The position numbers and the translations under genes were made by a program. This document shows, one piece after another, positions 33,309 to 42,933 of a stretch of 64,000 nt of DNA; within the stretch, counting starts at the first letter, position 1; the number at the start of each line of letters is the position of its first letter. The notes under the pieces were generated by a model. It searched no databases. It was not told the DNA's origin and worked only from the letters and a program-made list of their open reading frames with translations. Source of the DNA: Pseudomonas sp. KUIN-1 (GTDB lineage Bacteria > Pseudomonadota > Gammaproteobacteria > Pseudomonadales > Pseudomonadaceae); contig NZ_AP020337.1 of the NCBI RefSeq assembly GCF_009176725.1, positions 4,781,501-4,845,500 of the forward strand, in the 5' to 3' direction.

Positions 33309-33415
33309 GACTTTCTCCATCAAATTCTTCTTTCAGCACAGGCCGAATACCGACCGGGCCGGACAAGCGGCCCACGACTGGTTATCATGGCGGCGTTTCT
33401 TTGCGGACTGCCCCC

Positions 33416-33937
33416 ATGGTTGATTCTTACGACGACTCCCTCGACGGGGAGAAAAGCAAAACCCAGGTCAAACGAGAGCTGCATGCTCTGGTCGACCTCG
33501 GCGAGCGACTGACAACACTCAAAGCCGATGTGCTGGCCAAGCTGCCGCTGACCGACGCTTTGCGCAAGGCCCTGGCCGAAGCGCCCAAGCACACGGCGAA
33601 CATCGCGCGAAAGCGGCACATTCTGTTCATCGGCAAGCTGATGCGCGATCAGGACCAGGAAGCCATTCTGGTGTTGCTGGACCAACTCGATGCCTCCACT
33701 CGCCAATACAATGAACGTTTCCACAATCTGGAGCGCTGGCGTGACCGCCTGATCGCGGGCGATGACGCCGACCTCGAGAAATTCGTTGTCGAATACCCCG
33801 ATGCCGACCGTCAGCAGCTGCGTTCGCTGATCCGTCAGGCGCAACACGAAGTTGCACGCAACAAACCGCCGGCCACCAGCCGCAAAATCTTCAAATACAT
33901 CCGTGAGCTGGACGAACTTCAACGCGGTCTGCGTTGA
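33416..33937 (+). CDS. darP: Ribosome maturation factor DarP (YjgA, DUF615)
   Basis: A 173-residue basic helical protein from M-V-D-S-Y-D-D, with the DUF615 signature I-A-R-K-R-H-I-L-F-I-G-K-L-M-R and a C-terminal R-K-I-F-K-Y-I-R-E-L motif. In E. coli it binds late 50S precursors near the peptidyl-transferase centre. Located between pmbA (divergent) and tldD (convergent), as in other Pseudomonas. Confidence 0.93.
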   Translation: MVDSYDDSLDGEKSKTQVKRELHALVDLGERLTTLKADVLAKLPLTDALRKALAEAPKHTANIARKRHILFIGKLMRDQDQEAILVLLDQLDASTRQYNERFHNLERWRDRLIAGDDADLEKFVVEYPDADRQQLRSLIRQAQHEVARNKPPATSRKIFKYIRELDELQRGLR

Positions 33938-33985
33938 ATTCGCCCTCGGGGCCGGCGGCAGCAAGCAGCCGGCCCCGACTCACTT

Positions 33986-35425
33986 TCAGCTACCGGTGCC
34001 ACCCACGGTAATCGCGTCGATTTTCAGCGTAGGCTGACCCACACCGACCGGCAGCGACTGGCCATCTTTCCCGCATGTGCCGACGCCACTGTCCAGCGAC
34101 AGATCGTTACCCACCATCGATACCCTGCTCATGGCTTCCGGCCCGTTACCGATCAAGGTCGCCCCTTTGACCGGTGCAGTGATCTTGCCATCTTCGATCA
34201 AATAGGCCTCACTGGTCGAAAACACGAACTTGCCGCTGGTGATATCCACCTGACCACCGCCCAGGTTGGCGCAATAGATGCCGCGCTTCACGGAGGCGAT
34301 GATTTCCTGCGGATCGCTCTGCCCGCCCAGCATGTAGGTGTTGGTCATGCGCGGCATCGGCAGGTGGGCATAGGACTCGCGACGGCCGTTGCCGGTGCGC
34401 GCCACACCCATCAGGCGCGCATTGAGTTTGTCCTGCATGTAGCCCTTGAGTACGCCGTTCTCGATCAGCGTAGTGCATTCGGTCGGTGTGCCTTCGTCAT
34501 CCACGCTCAGCGAGCCTCGACGCCCCGCCAGGGTGCCGTCGTCGACGATGGTGCAGAGTTTCGACGCAACCATTTCGCCCATGCGCCCGCTGTAGGCCGA
34601 GCTGCCCTTGCGGTTGAAGTCACCCTCAAGGCCGTGACCGACCGCTTCGTGCAGCAGCACACCGGACCAGCCCGAACCGAGCACCACTGGCAAGGTGCCT
34701 GCCGGAGCGGGAATCGCCTCCAGGTTGACCAGCGCCTGACGCAGGGCCTCACGGGCATAGCCCATGGCGCGATCGTCGGTCAGGAAATAACGGTAGTCAG
34801 TACGCCCGCCGCCACCGTGCCCGCCCCGCTCGCGACGGCCATTCTGCTCGACGATGACACTGACGTTGAAACGCACCAGCGGGCGCACATCGGCGGCCAG
34901 GCTGCCATCTGCGGCGGCCACCAGGATGCGCTCCCAGACACCGGCCATGCTCACCGAAACCTGCTGGATACGCGAGTCCAGCGCGCGCGTTGCGACGTCG
35001 ATGCGCTTGAGCAACTCGACTTTCTCGGCGCGGCTCAGTACTTCCAGTGGGTTATCCGGGGCATACAACTGTGCCACGTCCTGCGAGGTGAAAGCCTGCA
35101 CACGACCATTCTGGCCTGCGCGGGAAATAGAGCGCGCGGCCTGTGCGGCGGTGCGCAGGGCCTCGGCGGTGATCGCGTTGCTGTACGCAAAGCCGGTTTT
35201 CTCACCCGACTGGGCACGCACGCCCACGCCTTGATCGAGATTGAAACTGCCTTCCTTGACGATCCCGTCTTCGAGCGACCAGGACTCGGAGATCATGCCC
35301 TGAAAATACAGATCGGCCGCGTCGATTCCTGGTCCGGCCAGATCGCCCAGCACGGACTGCAGGCTGTCGAGGTTCAGGCCGCCGGGTGCCAGAAGGTGTT
35401 CGCTGACTGAGGACAGATCACTCAT
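33986..35425 (-). CDS. tldD: Metalloprotease TldD
   Basis: 479 residues from M-S-D-L-S-S-V; a GTG two codons earlier is also possible. The zinc-binding motif is H-E-A-V-G-H, within L-L-H-E-A-V-G-H-G-L-E-G-D near residue 258. It is the catalytic partner of PmbA/TldE. The start lies right at the stop of the nitrilase-family gene (35428-35430), indicating coupled translation. Confidence 0.97.
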   Translation of the reverse strand: MSDLSSVSEHLLAPGGLNLDSLQSVLGDLAGPGIDAADLYFQGMISESWSLEDGIVKEGSFNLDQGVGVRAQSGEKTGFAYSNAITAEALRTAAQAARSISRAGQNGRVQAFTSQDVAQLYAPDNPLEVLSRAEKVELLKRIDVATRALDSRIQQVSVSMAGVWERILVAAADGSLAADVRPLVRFNVSVIVEQNGRRERGGHGGGGRTDYRYFLTDDRAMGYAREALRQALVNLEAIPAPAGTLPVVLGSGWSGVLLHEAVGHGLEGDFNRKGSSAYSGRMGEMVASKLCTIVDDGTLAGRRGSLSVDDEGTPTECTTLIENGVLKGYMQDKLNARLMGVARTGNGRRESYAHLPMPRMTNTYMLGGQSDPQEIIASVKRGIYCANLGGGQVDITSGKFVFSTSEAYLIEDGKITAPVKGATLIGNGPEAMSRVSMVGNDLSLDSGVGTCGKDGQSLPVGVGQPTLKIDAITVGGTGS

Positions 35426-35427
35426 AT

Positions 35428-36273
35428 TCACTCCGAAGCAGGCCGCATGGCGTCCTGCGAAAAAAAGCGCCGGTGACTGGACACCGGCATCCGCGCCCGT
35501 ATGGACGCCTGTTCTTCACTGTCGCGTGTGCCCAGCAGCACCGCTTCACCCTGTGCCTGCTCGGCCAGTACGCGGCCCCATGGATCAACGATGGCCGCGT
35601 GTCCGTAAGTCTCGCGAGGCCCAGGATGGACCCCGCCCTGTGCCGCCGCCAGCACGTAACACTGGGTTTCGATGGCACGCGCGCGGATCAGAATGTCCCA
35701 GTGCGCAGCCCCCGTTACCGCAGTGAAGGCTGACGGCGCGGTAATCAGTTCAGCACCGGCTTCACGCAGCGCGGTGTACAGCTCGGGAAAGCGCAGGTCA
35801 TAACAGACGGTCAGCCCCAGACGTCCCACCGGCGTATCGGCTACCACCACCCTGCTCCCATGAGCATAGTCATCCGATTCACGATAGCGGCCACGATTGT
35901 CAGCGACATCCACATCGAACAGATGCAGTTTGTCATAACGGGCCACCTGCTCACCGTGCTCATCGATCAACAGCGAACACGCCGTCACCTTGCCATCCGG
36001 CCGCTCATCCGGCGGCAGTGGCAAGGTTCCGGCAACAATCCATAACTTGAGGTCGCGAGCGGCCAGTTTCAACCATGGCAGGATCGGTCCGTGCCCCTGA
36101 GCCTCGGCACGCCCGATATCGGCGACGTCACGGCGCCCCATCGCAACGAAGTTTTCGGGCAGCACCGCCAGCCGCGCGCCACCGTCGGCTGCCTGCTCCA
36201 GCAAACGTCGGGCGCTGGCCAGATTGGCCAGGACATCGCTTTGGCTGACCATCTGAATCACCGCGAAGGACAT
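35428..36273 (-). CDS. Carbon-nitrogen hydrolase (nitrilase superfamily)
   Basis: 281 residues from M-S-F-A-V-I-Q-M. The Glu-Lys-Cys triad is visible: L-P-E-N-F (about 44), Y-D-K-L-H-L-F-D (about 115) and V-C-Y-D-L-R-F-P-E (about 155). Spacing and sequence resemble the NIT1/YbeM group, possibly deaminated-glutathione amidase, but the substrate is not proven. It sits between yhdP and tldD in one direction, an order conserved with P. aeruginosa. Confidence 0.88.
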   Translation of the reverse strand: MSFAVIQMVSQSDVLANLASARRLLEQAADGGARLAVLPENFVAMGRRDVADIGRAEAQGHGPILPWLKLAARDLKLWIVAGTLPLPPDERPDGKVTACSLLIDEHGEQVARYDKLHLFDVDVADNRGRYRESDDYAHGSRVVVADTPVGRLGLTVCYDLRFPELYTALREAGAELITAPSAFTAVTGAAHWDILIRARAIETQCYVLAAAQGGVHPGPRETYGHAAIVDPWGRVLAEQAQGEAVLLGTRDSEEQASIRARMPVSSHRRFFSQDAMRPASE

Positions 36274-36321
36274 GGCAACCCGCTCCTGAATGAGATGGCC
36301 ACCACTGTACTCCATGAGACG

Positions 36322-39300
36322 CTATTGGGGCTTTTCAAATGGCTTGTCGAAGGTGATCTTCGGCTCTTTCCAGGGCCCTTCGACCTTGTATTGCACGCTG
36401 GCGAAACGCGCAACCCGGTCGCCCAGCAGCTTGTCGACCAGAAACAGCGCCCCGCCAATGGCCGGCGCGCCGACAATCAGTGCAGCGATAGGCAGGTTGT
36501 TGGTGACCGGCAAGGTCACCAGCAGCTTCGCATCGACACGATCGCGGACCATGTCCAGCGTACCGTTGAGCTCCAGATTGCTCGACGGCCCGGTCAGGGT
36601 GATCGGGTTGCGCGTCACATAGACACCGTCGCTGGCGACCAACAGCCCTTTGACCCGGTCGTAGCTCAGGCCTTTGCCCAGCAGATCGGAGAAGTCCAGA
36701 CGCAGACGCCGGCCGATGGAGTTGAAATTCAACAACCCGAACACCCGCAATGCCTGAGCGCCGCCCTCGACCTCGACAAACTGGCCTCTGTTGAGCGTGG
36801 CATCCAGACTGCCGGAATAGCGCTTCAGACCAACCCAGGCAGGCGAACCCGGCCAGCGCCCGTCCACGTTCATCTCGAAGCGTTCACTGGTAACAGTGGG
36901 TGCGAAGTTCCAGGCTTTGAGAACATCCGCGAGGTTCTTGCCCGCCAGACGGCCTTTGAACGAACTGCTGCTGTTCCCGGGCGCACCCTCCCAGGTAGCG
37001 TCACCCTCCAGCAGAATACCTTTGAGCCCCAGGCTCATGTCCGACATGCGCATGCCGGCAGGCGTCGGCCGGGTTTTCAATGCCCAGGCCCCGAGCAACT
37101 GATCGCCCTGAAACAGCTGGGAGATCTTCACGTCCAGCGCAGGGATAGCGTGTGGGTCGATATCAGCCAGAGGGTCAGGTGCGTTTTCCACCACGGTCGC
37201 TTTAGGGTCAGATGCAGGCAGTCGAACGTAGAGCATGTTGACGCCGATCGGTGCAGACTTGGCGTCGGGCAGCGTTGCCGTGCCTTTGGCCATTGCGCTG
37301 TCCAGCGACAGGGCCCAGGCTGCCGCGTTGCGCTGCAACTGGACACGCACGTCATTGAGTGTGGTGCCCATCGCGGTCAGCTTGCCGATCTGCAGATCAA
37401 CGCTGTTAAGCAGTTGTTTTGCGTTGCCGCCCGGATCATTCCCGGTGTAGCGAGCGGCCAGTTCCTGCCAGGGCGCGATGTCCAGTTCGGACAACTCTCC
37501 ACGGATCCGCAAGCCCTTGGCGTCCGGCACGATCGCCCCGCCGCGCCCCAGATAAAGCTCGCCACGACCTTCGGCAAACTTGCCATTCGGTGCTGCGAAC
37601 GCAAAGTTGGCCTGATCGTTATAGGCCGCGCCGAGCCTGCGCTCCGCGCCTTGCAGGGTCATGCGAAATTCGCTGGGACGCTCCTGCTCGGCGGTCTTGC
37701 CAAACGGTGCGGGCAAATCGATCGCCACGCCCTTGAGCGTGGAGTTGATTACCAGCGGGCTGTCCTTGCTGTCCAGAATCAGCTGCAACTGATATGGCAG
37801 GTCACCGGAGACCGGCAGCGGTTGGGTCACGTTCAGCCAATCGGTGAGCCGCTTCAAGGTGATTTGTCCGTTCGCCACAATGCGCGTCACGTTGTCGCCA
37901 GGCTTGCCCTCGGCGGCGATCTCTGCGGTCACAGGGCGATCGAATGCCTGGGCCTTGATGCCCTTGCCACTCAGCCCGCTGGAGCTGTCAAAACGGAAGT
38001 CGCCTTTCAGGCGAGTCAGCTCCAGCACCGGGTCGGCCAGTTTCAAGCGCGCATTGTCGGTGCTGAAGTCCACCACGACCTTTGGCTCGACGCCCTTGGC
38101 CAGCGGGATATCCAGCTTCAGCTTACCGTCCAGCGGGCCCTCGCCCTGCCATCCGGCAAACGTGCTGCCCGTACCGATGGGCGCCTGCTGAAGAATCTTC
38201 AGGCCGTCGATCAGGTTTCCGGAGAAATTACCGTCCACCAGCAGGTGACTGTCCTGACCTGACGGCACATGGGGAATATTGACCAGCACGTTGCTGACCT
38301 TGGTATCCAGCAACTGGCCTTTGCTTGCCTTGACACGTACACCGCTGTTTTCGACGTAGACCTTGCCATCCACCCCGGTCAGCGACGGCCAGCCCGGCTG
38401 GAACGCCAGCGTTGCGTTGTTGACGTCGAAGAACAGGCTGATGACACGCGCCGTATCGGGCGAGTTCTTGTTCAGCGACCCTTGATATTGGAAGAAACCC
38501 TGCTTGACCGCGCCACTGACCACGGCGGTGCGCAACCAGTGATCAAGCTCCGGACTGAGCGCTGTCGGCAGGTACTTGCTGGTGTAACGGCCGTCGCCGT
38601 CGACCATACCGACCCGCAGATCCATGTAGTCTTCCTGATCATGATTGAGGTGAATCTTGATCAGAAAGTCCGCCGCAATCTTGCCTTCGTCGCCGAGCAC
38701 CTTGATGTACGGGGCAATCAGCGTGAATGCCTGATCATCCAGTTTCCAGGTCAGACGGGCATTGGCCTTCTGGTAATGCCAGGGTTTGGCGAAGATCGGG
38801 TCCAGGTGCAGCATGAAGTCATCGGTGTCGAGGCGCAGCTCGCCCTGCCCCAGATCGCCGCTGATGGCACCGCTGACATTTCCGGCCGCAGGCGCTCCGC
38901 GATACGCGTTGAAACCCACCTTGTCCAGATTGGCCGCAAAGCTCAGGCGCTGGTCACCGATTGCCTGTGGCCGGTAGTCGAGCAGCACGTTATGCAGCCC
39001 GCCTGTCACCTTGAGGCCGTCGACCACTGCCATGGCCTTGTCAGGCAGGGGCGCGAGCGAGTCGATCAGCGGCGTGACGGGGGTCAGGTCCAGACGATCC
39101 GCCTGTACGTGCCAGAGCTCTTCGCTGTCAGGCGTCGCGGCGGTTTGCGTCAGTTGCACACGACTTTCCCAACGCGCGTCGCCAAGGCTCATCGCCAGTG
39201 AATCGAGGTTCAGGTCGAAACCTGTTTCAGTGCGTGCAAACCATGCGTTCAGCGCAAGGTTATTGATCGTCGACGGTTTGCGACCGGCATAAACGCCTTT

Positions 39301-40137
39301 GACCTGTGGTGCATTGAGGCGCGTGGTCGCGCTTTGCACGGTGCCCTTGCCCCAACTCAACCAGACCTCGCCGCCGGCCTGCAGCTTCGCCAGCGTCCAT
39401 TCGCGCGTAAGGCTTTTCGGCAGCCACCTGGCCCAGTCGCTTTGCGGCAGGCTGGCGTAGATATCGGCCTCGCCGTCCTTCCACTGACTGGCCTGGATGC
39501 GCGAGCGCACGTTCAGCGCGACCGGCTGACCATCCGGCAGAGTCAGGCGTGCGTCAAGTCGCTGGGCATAGCTGCCGGTGTCCAGGCTGAGGTTTACATA
39601 GGTGAGGGTCAGCGGCGCAGCGTCAAACGGTTGCACCGTGACCTGGCTGTCGAGCAACGACACATGCGCGACCATCTGCATCTGCTTGAGCGCCTGCTCG
39701 GGATCGAACGGGCTGTCGTTGTGCACCGGCAAGCCCTGAATCGACCACGCGCCGTCCTTGTCCTGCCTGAGGCTGAACTGCAGGCCGTCCACTTCAAGAT
39801 GAGCGATGCGCACGTCACGCGCCAGCAGGCTTTCCCAAAGGTCGGGAACCACCCTTACGCGATCCAGACGCAGAGCACTGGCACCCTCGCCGACCATCAC
39901 GTCGTGGGCCAGCAGTACCGGGGCAAAGCGGCTCCAGCTACCTTCCAGACTGCCGATGCTCAGCGGTATGCCCAGCGCGCTGCTGGCACGGGTTTCCACA
40001 TCGACACGGTATTCGGCAACCAGCGGCGTCAACTGACGGCCGAGGCTCACGTACAGCGCCGCAAGCACCAGAATCAGTGCGCACAGGCTCAGCCCCCAGC
40101 GGGTCAGGGTTGCAACGAGGCGAGGAAGACGTCCCAT
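36322..40137 (-). CDS. yhdP: YhdP, AsmA-like intermembrane phospholipid transport protein
   Basis: A 1271-residue giant of the DUF3971/AsmA_2 family. One N-terminal membrane helix (about residues 8-28) anchors a very long periplasmic beta-rich region, the groove of bridge-like lipid transfer proteins, and ends in a C-terminal AsmA-like region. In E. coli YhdP, with TamB and YdbH, carries phospholipids to the outer membrane. Length is normal for the family. First gene of a run yhdP, nitrilase, tldD in the same direction, 180 bp after rng. Confidence 0.92.
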   Translation of the reverse strand: MGRLPRLVATLTRWGLSLCALILVLAALYVSLGRQLTPLVAEYRVDVETRASSALGIPLSIGSLEGSWSRFAPVLLAHDVMVGEGASALRLDRVRVVPDLWESLLARDVRIAHLEVDGLQFSLRQDKDGAWSIQGLPVHNDSPFDPEQALKQMQMVAHVSLLDSQVTVQPFDAAPLTLTYVNLSLDTGSYAQRLDARLTLPDGQPVALNVRSRIQASQWKDGEADIYASLPQSDWARWLPKSLTREWTLAKLQAGGEVWLSWGKGTVQSATTRLNAPQVKGVYAGRKPSTINNLALNAWFARTETGFDLNLDSLAMSLGDARWESRVQLTQTAATPDSEELWHVQADRLDLTPVTPLIDSLAPLPDKAMAVVDGLKVTGGLHNVLLDYRPQAIGDQRLSFAANLDKVGFNAYRGAPAAGNVSGAISGDLGQGELRLDTDDFMLHLDPIFAKPWHYQKANARLTWKLDDQAFTLIAPYIKVLGDEGKIAADFLIKIHLNHDQEDYMDLRVGMVDGDGRYTSKYLPTALSPELDHWLRTAVVSGAVKQGFFQYQGSLNKNSPDTARVISLFFDVNNATLAFQPGWPSLTGVDGKVYVENSGVRVKASKGQLLDTKVSNVLVNIPHVPSGQDSHLLVDGNFSGNLIDGLKILQQAPIGTGSTFAGWQGEGPLDGKLKLDIPLAKGVEPKVVVDFSTDNARLKLADPVLELTRLKGDFRFDSSSGLSGKGIKAQAFDRPVTAEIAAEGKPGDNVTRIVANGQITLKRLTDWLNVTQPLPVSGDLPYQLQLILDSKDSPLVINSTLKGVAIDLPAPFGKTAEQERPSEFRMTLQGAERRLGAAYNDQANFAFAAPNGKFAEGRGELYLGRGGAIVPDAKGLRIRGELSELDIAPWQELAARYTGNDPGGNAKQLLNSVDLQIGKLTAMGTTLNDVRVQLQRNAAAWALSLDSAMAKGTATLPDAKSAPIGVNMLYVRLPASDPKATVVENAPDPLADIDPHAIPALDVKISQLFQGDQLLGAWALKTRPTPAGMRMSDMSLGLKGILLEGDATWEGAPGNSSSSFKGRLAGKNLADVLKAWNFAPTVTSERFEMNVDGRWPGSPAWVGLKRYSGSLDATLNRGQFVEVEGGAQALRVFGLLNFNSIGRRLRLDFSDLLGKGLSYDRVKGLLVASDGVYVTRNPITLTGPSSNLELNGTLDMVRDRVDAKLLVTLPVTNNLPIAALIVGAPAIGGALFLVDKLLGDRVARFASVQYKVEGPWKEPKITFDKPFEKPQ

Positions 40138-40317
40138 CTCAGGAGGTCCTCCACTGCGGGGTGCAAAGAGCAGAATCGGCGAACGGAGTCAGGCTCGGAT
40201 GCGCAGGTGCGGTCAGGTACAGGTTTTGCTCATTCGCCACGCATCATTCTCGATAAAACGGCATACCTGCCAGAAACCCGTAGGGCACTTGTCATAGATT
40301 TCAAACGATCAGCACCC

Positions 40318-41775
40318 TCAGAGCAGCACCACGTCGTATTGTTCCTGCGAGTACATGGTTTCTACCTGAAAACGGATAGTGCGGCCAATAAAGCTCTCCA
40401 GTTCAGCCACGTTGCCGGACTCCTCGTCGAGCAGGCGATCCACCACGCGCTGATTGGCCAGAACGCGATAGCCCACTGCCTGATAGGCCCTGGCCTCGCG
40501 CAGGATTTCCCGGAAGATTTCGTAGCAGATGGTCTCGGGGGTCTTCAGCTTGCCCCGCCCTGCGCAGCAATGACACGGTTCGCACAGCACCTGTTCGAGA
40601 CTTTCGCGGGTGCGCTTGCGGGTCATCTGCACCAGACCCAGCTCGGTGATGCCGATGATGTTGGTCTTGGCGTGATCGCGTTCCAGCTGTTTCTCCAGCG
40701 TGCGCAGCACCTGACGCTGGTGTTCACCGTCTTCCATGTCGATGAAATCGATGATGATGATGCCGCCCAGATTGCGCAGGCGCAGCTGCCGGGCGATGGC
40801 CGTGGCAGCTTCCAGATTGGTCTTGAAGATGGTTTCTTCGAGGTTGCGATGCCCCACGAACGCGCCGGTGTTGACGTCGATGGTGCTCATCGCTTCGGCT
40901 GGATCGATTACCAGATAGCCGCCCGACTTGAGCGGCACCTTGCGCTCGAGGGCCTTCTGGATTTCGTCCTCGACCCCATAGAGGTCGAAGATCGGCCGCT
41001 CGCCCGGATAGTGCTCAAGCCTGTCGGCGATTTCCGGCATCAGCTCGGCGACGAACTGGGTGGTTTTCTGAAAGGTTTCCCGCGAGTCGATGCGGATCTT
41101 CTCGATACGCGGGCTGACCAGATCGCGCAAGGTGCGCAGCGCCAGGCCCAGGTCTTCGTAAATCACCGTGGGCGGGCTGACCGTCTTGATCTGCTCGCCG
41201 ATCTGATCCCAGAGCCTGCGCAGATAGCGGATGTCCATGAGGATTTCATCAGCCCCGGCGCCTTCGGCAGCGGTGCGCAGAATGAAACCTCCGGCTTCCT
41301 TGATGCCTTCCTGGGCAACACAATCACTGACCACTTTCTTGAGTCGTTCGCGCTCGGCTTCGTCCTCGATTTTCAGCGAGATGCCCACATGCGCCGTGCG
41401 CGGCATGTACACCAGATAACGCGACGGAATGGAGAGTTGCGTGGTCAGCCGTGCGCCCTTGCTGCCGATCGGGTCTTTGGTGACTTGCACGACAAGGCTC
41501 TGGCCATCATGTACCAGCGACGCAATGCTCTCGACCGCCGGCCCTTCACGCATGGATATTTCCGACGCATGAATGAACGCCGCGCGATCCAGACCAATGT
41601 CGATGAACGCCGCCTGCATGCCGGGAAGCACCCGCACAACCTTGCCTTTGTAGATATTGCCGACGATGCCGCGACGCTGGGTGCGCTCGACGTGCACCTC
41701 TTGCAGAACCCCGTTTTCCACCACTGCCACGCGCGATTCCATCGGCGTGATGTTGATCAGAATCTCTTCACTCAT
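40318..41775 (-). CDS. rng: Ribonuclease G
   Basis: A 485-residue RNase E/G catalytic core without the long C-terminal scaffold, so RNase G. It has an S1 domain near residues 35-125, D-V-N-T-G and D-F-I-D-M-E magnesium-binding elements, and a C-x-x-C-H-C-C zinc-link region (C-E-P-C-H-C-C). It matures 16S rRNA 5' ends and decays some mRNAs. Its start overlaps the maf stop by 4 bp; genes mreB-mreC-mreD-maf-rng-yhdP form a conserved series. Confidence 0.97.
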   Translation of the reverse strand: MSEEILINITPMESRVAVVENGVLQEVHVERTQRRGIVGNIYKGKVVRVLPGMQAAFIDIGLDRAAFIHASEISMREGPAVESIASLVHDGQSLVVQVTKDPIGSKGARLTTQLSIPSRYLVYMPRTAHVGISLKIEDEAERERLKKVVSDCVAQEGIKEAGGFILRTAAEGAGADEILMDIRYLRRLWDQIGEQIKTVSPPTVIYEDLGLALRTLRDLVSPRIEKIRIDSRETFQKTTQFVAELMPEIADRLEHYPGERPIFDLYGVEDEIQKALERKVPLKSGGYLVIDPAEAMSTIDVNTGAFVGHRNLEETIFKTNLEAATAIARQLRLRNLGGIIIIDFIDMEDGEHQRQVLRTLEKQLERDHAKTNIIGITELGLVQMTRKRTRESLEQVLCEPCHCCAGRGKLKTPETICYEIFREILREARAYQAVGYRVLANQRVVDRLLDEESGNVAELESFIGRTIRFQVETMYSQEQYDVVLL

Positions 41776-42374
41776 GACTTGTCACCTTCCAGGCATTGCC
41801 AGCAGGGTATGCCGAAATGGCCAAGCAGTTCTGCGGTTTCGCACAGGGGCAGACCCACCACCCCAGAATAGCTGCCTTGCAGGCCCTCGACGAAAATCGC
41901 TGCCAACCCCTGAATGGCATAGCCGCCGGCCTTGTCGGCGGGCTCGCCACTGGTCCAGTAGGCCTGGGCTTCATGGATTTGAATCGGGCGAAAGCGCACA
42001 CGACTGGTAACAATACGGGTTTCGCTGCGTTGCCGATCACTGAGCGCGACAGCCGTCAGCACTTGATGCTCGCGCCCGGACAGGGCCATGAGCATGGCCT
42101 GGGCATCCGCTTCATCGACCGGCTTGCCGAGAATGCGTCCATCGAGCACCACCGCCGTGTCGGCCCCTATCACGCAGGCCTGTTGTGCGGCTGGCAGCAG
42201 GGACAGCCCGGCCTGAGCCTTGCCCAGCGCAAGACGCTCGACATAGGCAGCCGGGGTTTCATGGTCAAAGGGGGTTTCGTCGATCTGAGCGCTCAGTACG
42301 GTAAAGGGCACACCGATCTGAGTCAGAAGTTCGCGGCGGCGCGGCGAGCCAGAAGCCAGATAAAGCGAGGGCAT
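41772..42374 (-). CDS. maf: Maf-like nucleotide pyrophosphatase
   Basis: 200 residues from M-P-S-L-Y-L-A-S-G-S-P-R-R-R-E-L-L, the Maf N-terminal signature. V-I-G-A-D-T-A-V-V-L-D-G is the second conserved motif. Position after mreD suggests the YhdE subtype (dTTP/UTP pyrophosphatase). An upstream in-frame extension was rejected as non-conserved. It overlaps rng by 4 bp. Confidence 0.93.
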   Translation of the reverse strand: MPSLYLASGSPRRRELLTQIGVPFTVLSAQIDETPFDHETPAAYVERLALGKAQAGLSLLPAAQQACVIGADTAVVLDGRILGKPVDEADAQAMLMALSGREHQVLTAVALSDRQRSETRIVTSRVRFRPIQIHEAQAYWTSGEPADKAGGYAIQGLAAIFVEGLQGSYSGVVGLPLCETAELLGHFGIPCWQCLEGDKS

Positions 42375-42441
42375 AAGGACATCTCCGTGTCTGTGCGGGT
42401 GAGCGCGAAGAACGCAGCGGGGCGTCGCGCTCACCTTGCGC

Positions 42442-42933
42442 TTAATTGATTTTCAAACGTTTGCGCAATCCACGCAGGCCATAACTGATCCAGGGCCACA
42501 ACAGAGCACTGACCAACGCGGGCAGCACCAGCGCCAGCGTTGGCTGACGATTGCCGGTCAGCGCGCTGAGCCAGAGTTGCGCAAGCTGTGCCAGACCGAA
42601 TACCACCAGCAGCACCAGGCATTGTTGCCACATGGGAAACATGCGCAGGCGCTGCTGCAGGGACATCACCAGAAAGGTGATCAGACTGAGGATCAGGGCA
42701 TTCTGGCCGAGCAAGGTGCCGTACAGCACATCCTCCATCAGGCCCAGTATCCACGCGGTGGTCATGCCGTATTTGTGCGGCAGCGCCAGAACCCAGAAGG
42801 TCAGCAGCAGGGCCAGCCACAGTGGCCGGAAGATTTCCATGAATTGCGGCAGCGGCGAAACGCTCAGCAGCAGACCGATCGCAAACGTCAGCCAGACCAC
42901 CCAGCCATTGCGCCCGGAAACATGACTAACCAT
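42442..42933 (-). CDS. mreD: Rod-shape-determining protein MreD
   Basis: A 163-residue integral membrane protein with about five hydrophobic segments and the short-loop layout of MreD. It is part of the elongasome with MreB, MreC, RodA and PBP2. It overlaps the end of mreC by 8 bp. Confidence 0.94.
   Translation of the reverse strand: MVSHVSGRNGWVVWLTFAIGLLLSVSPLPQFMEIFRPLWLALLLTFWVLALPHKYGMTTAWILGLMEDVLYGTLLGQNALILSLITFLVMSLQQRLRMFPMWQQCLVLLVVFGLAQLAQLWLSALTGNRQPTLALVLPALVSALLWPWISYGLRGLRKRLKIN

Noticed and set aside
36091..38262. A 723-codon open frame on the plus strand
   Set aside because: Antisense to the nitrilase-family gene and yhdP; composition typical of antisense shadows.
39334..41871. 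An 845-codon open frame on the plus strand
   Set aside because: It runs antisense across the yhdP 5' end and all of rng, both clear conserved proteins. It is a GC-rich third-position shadow.
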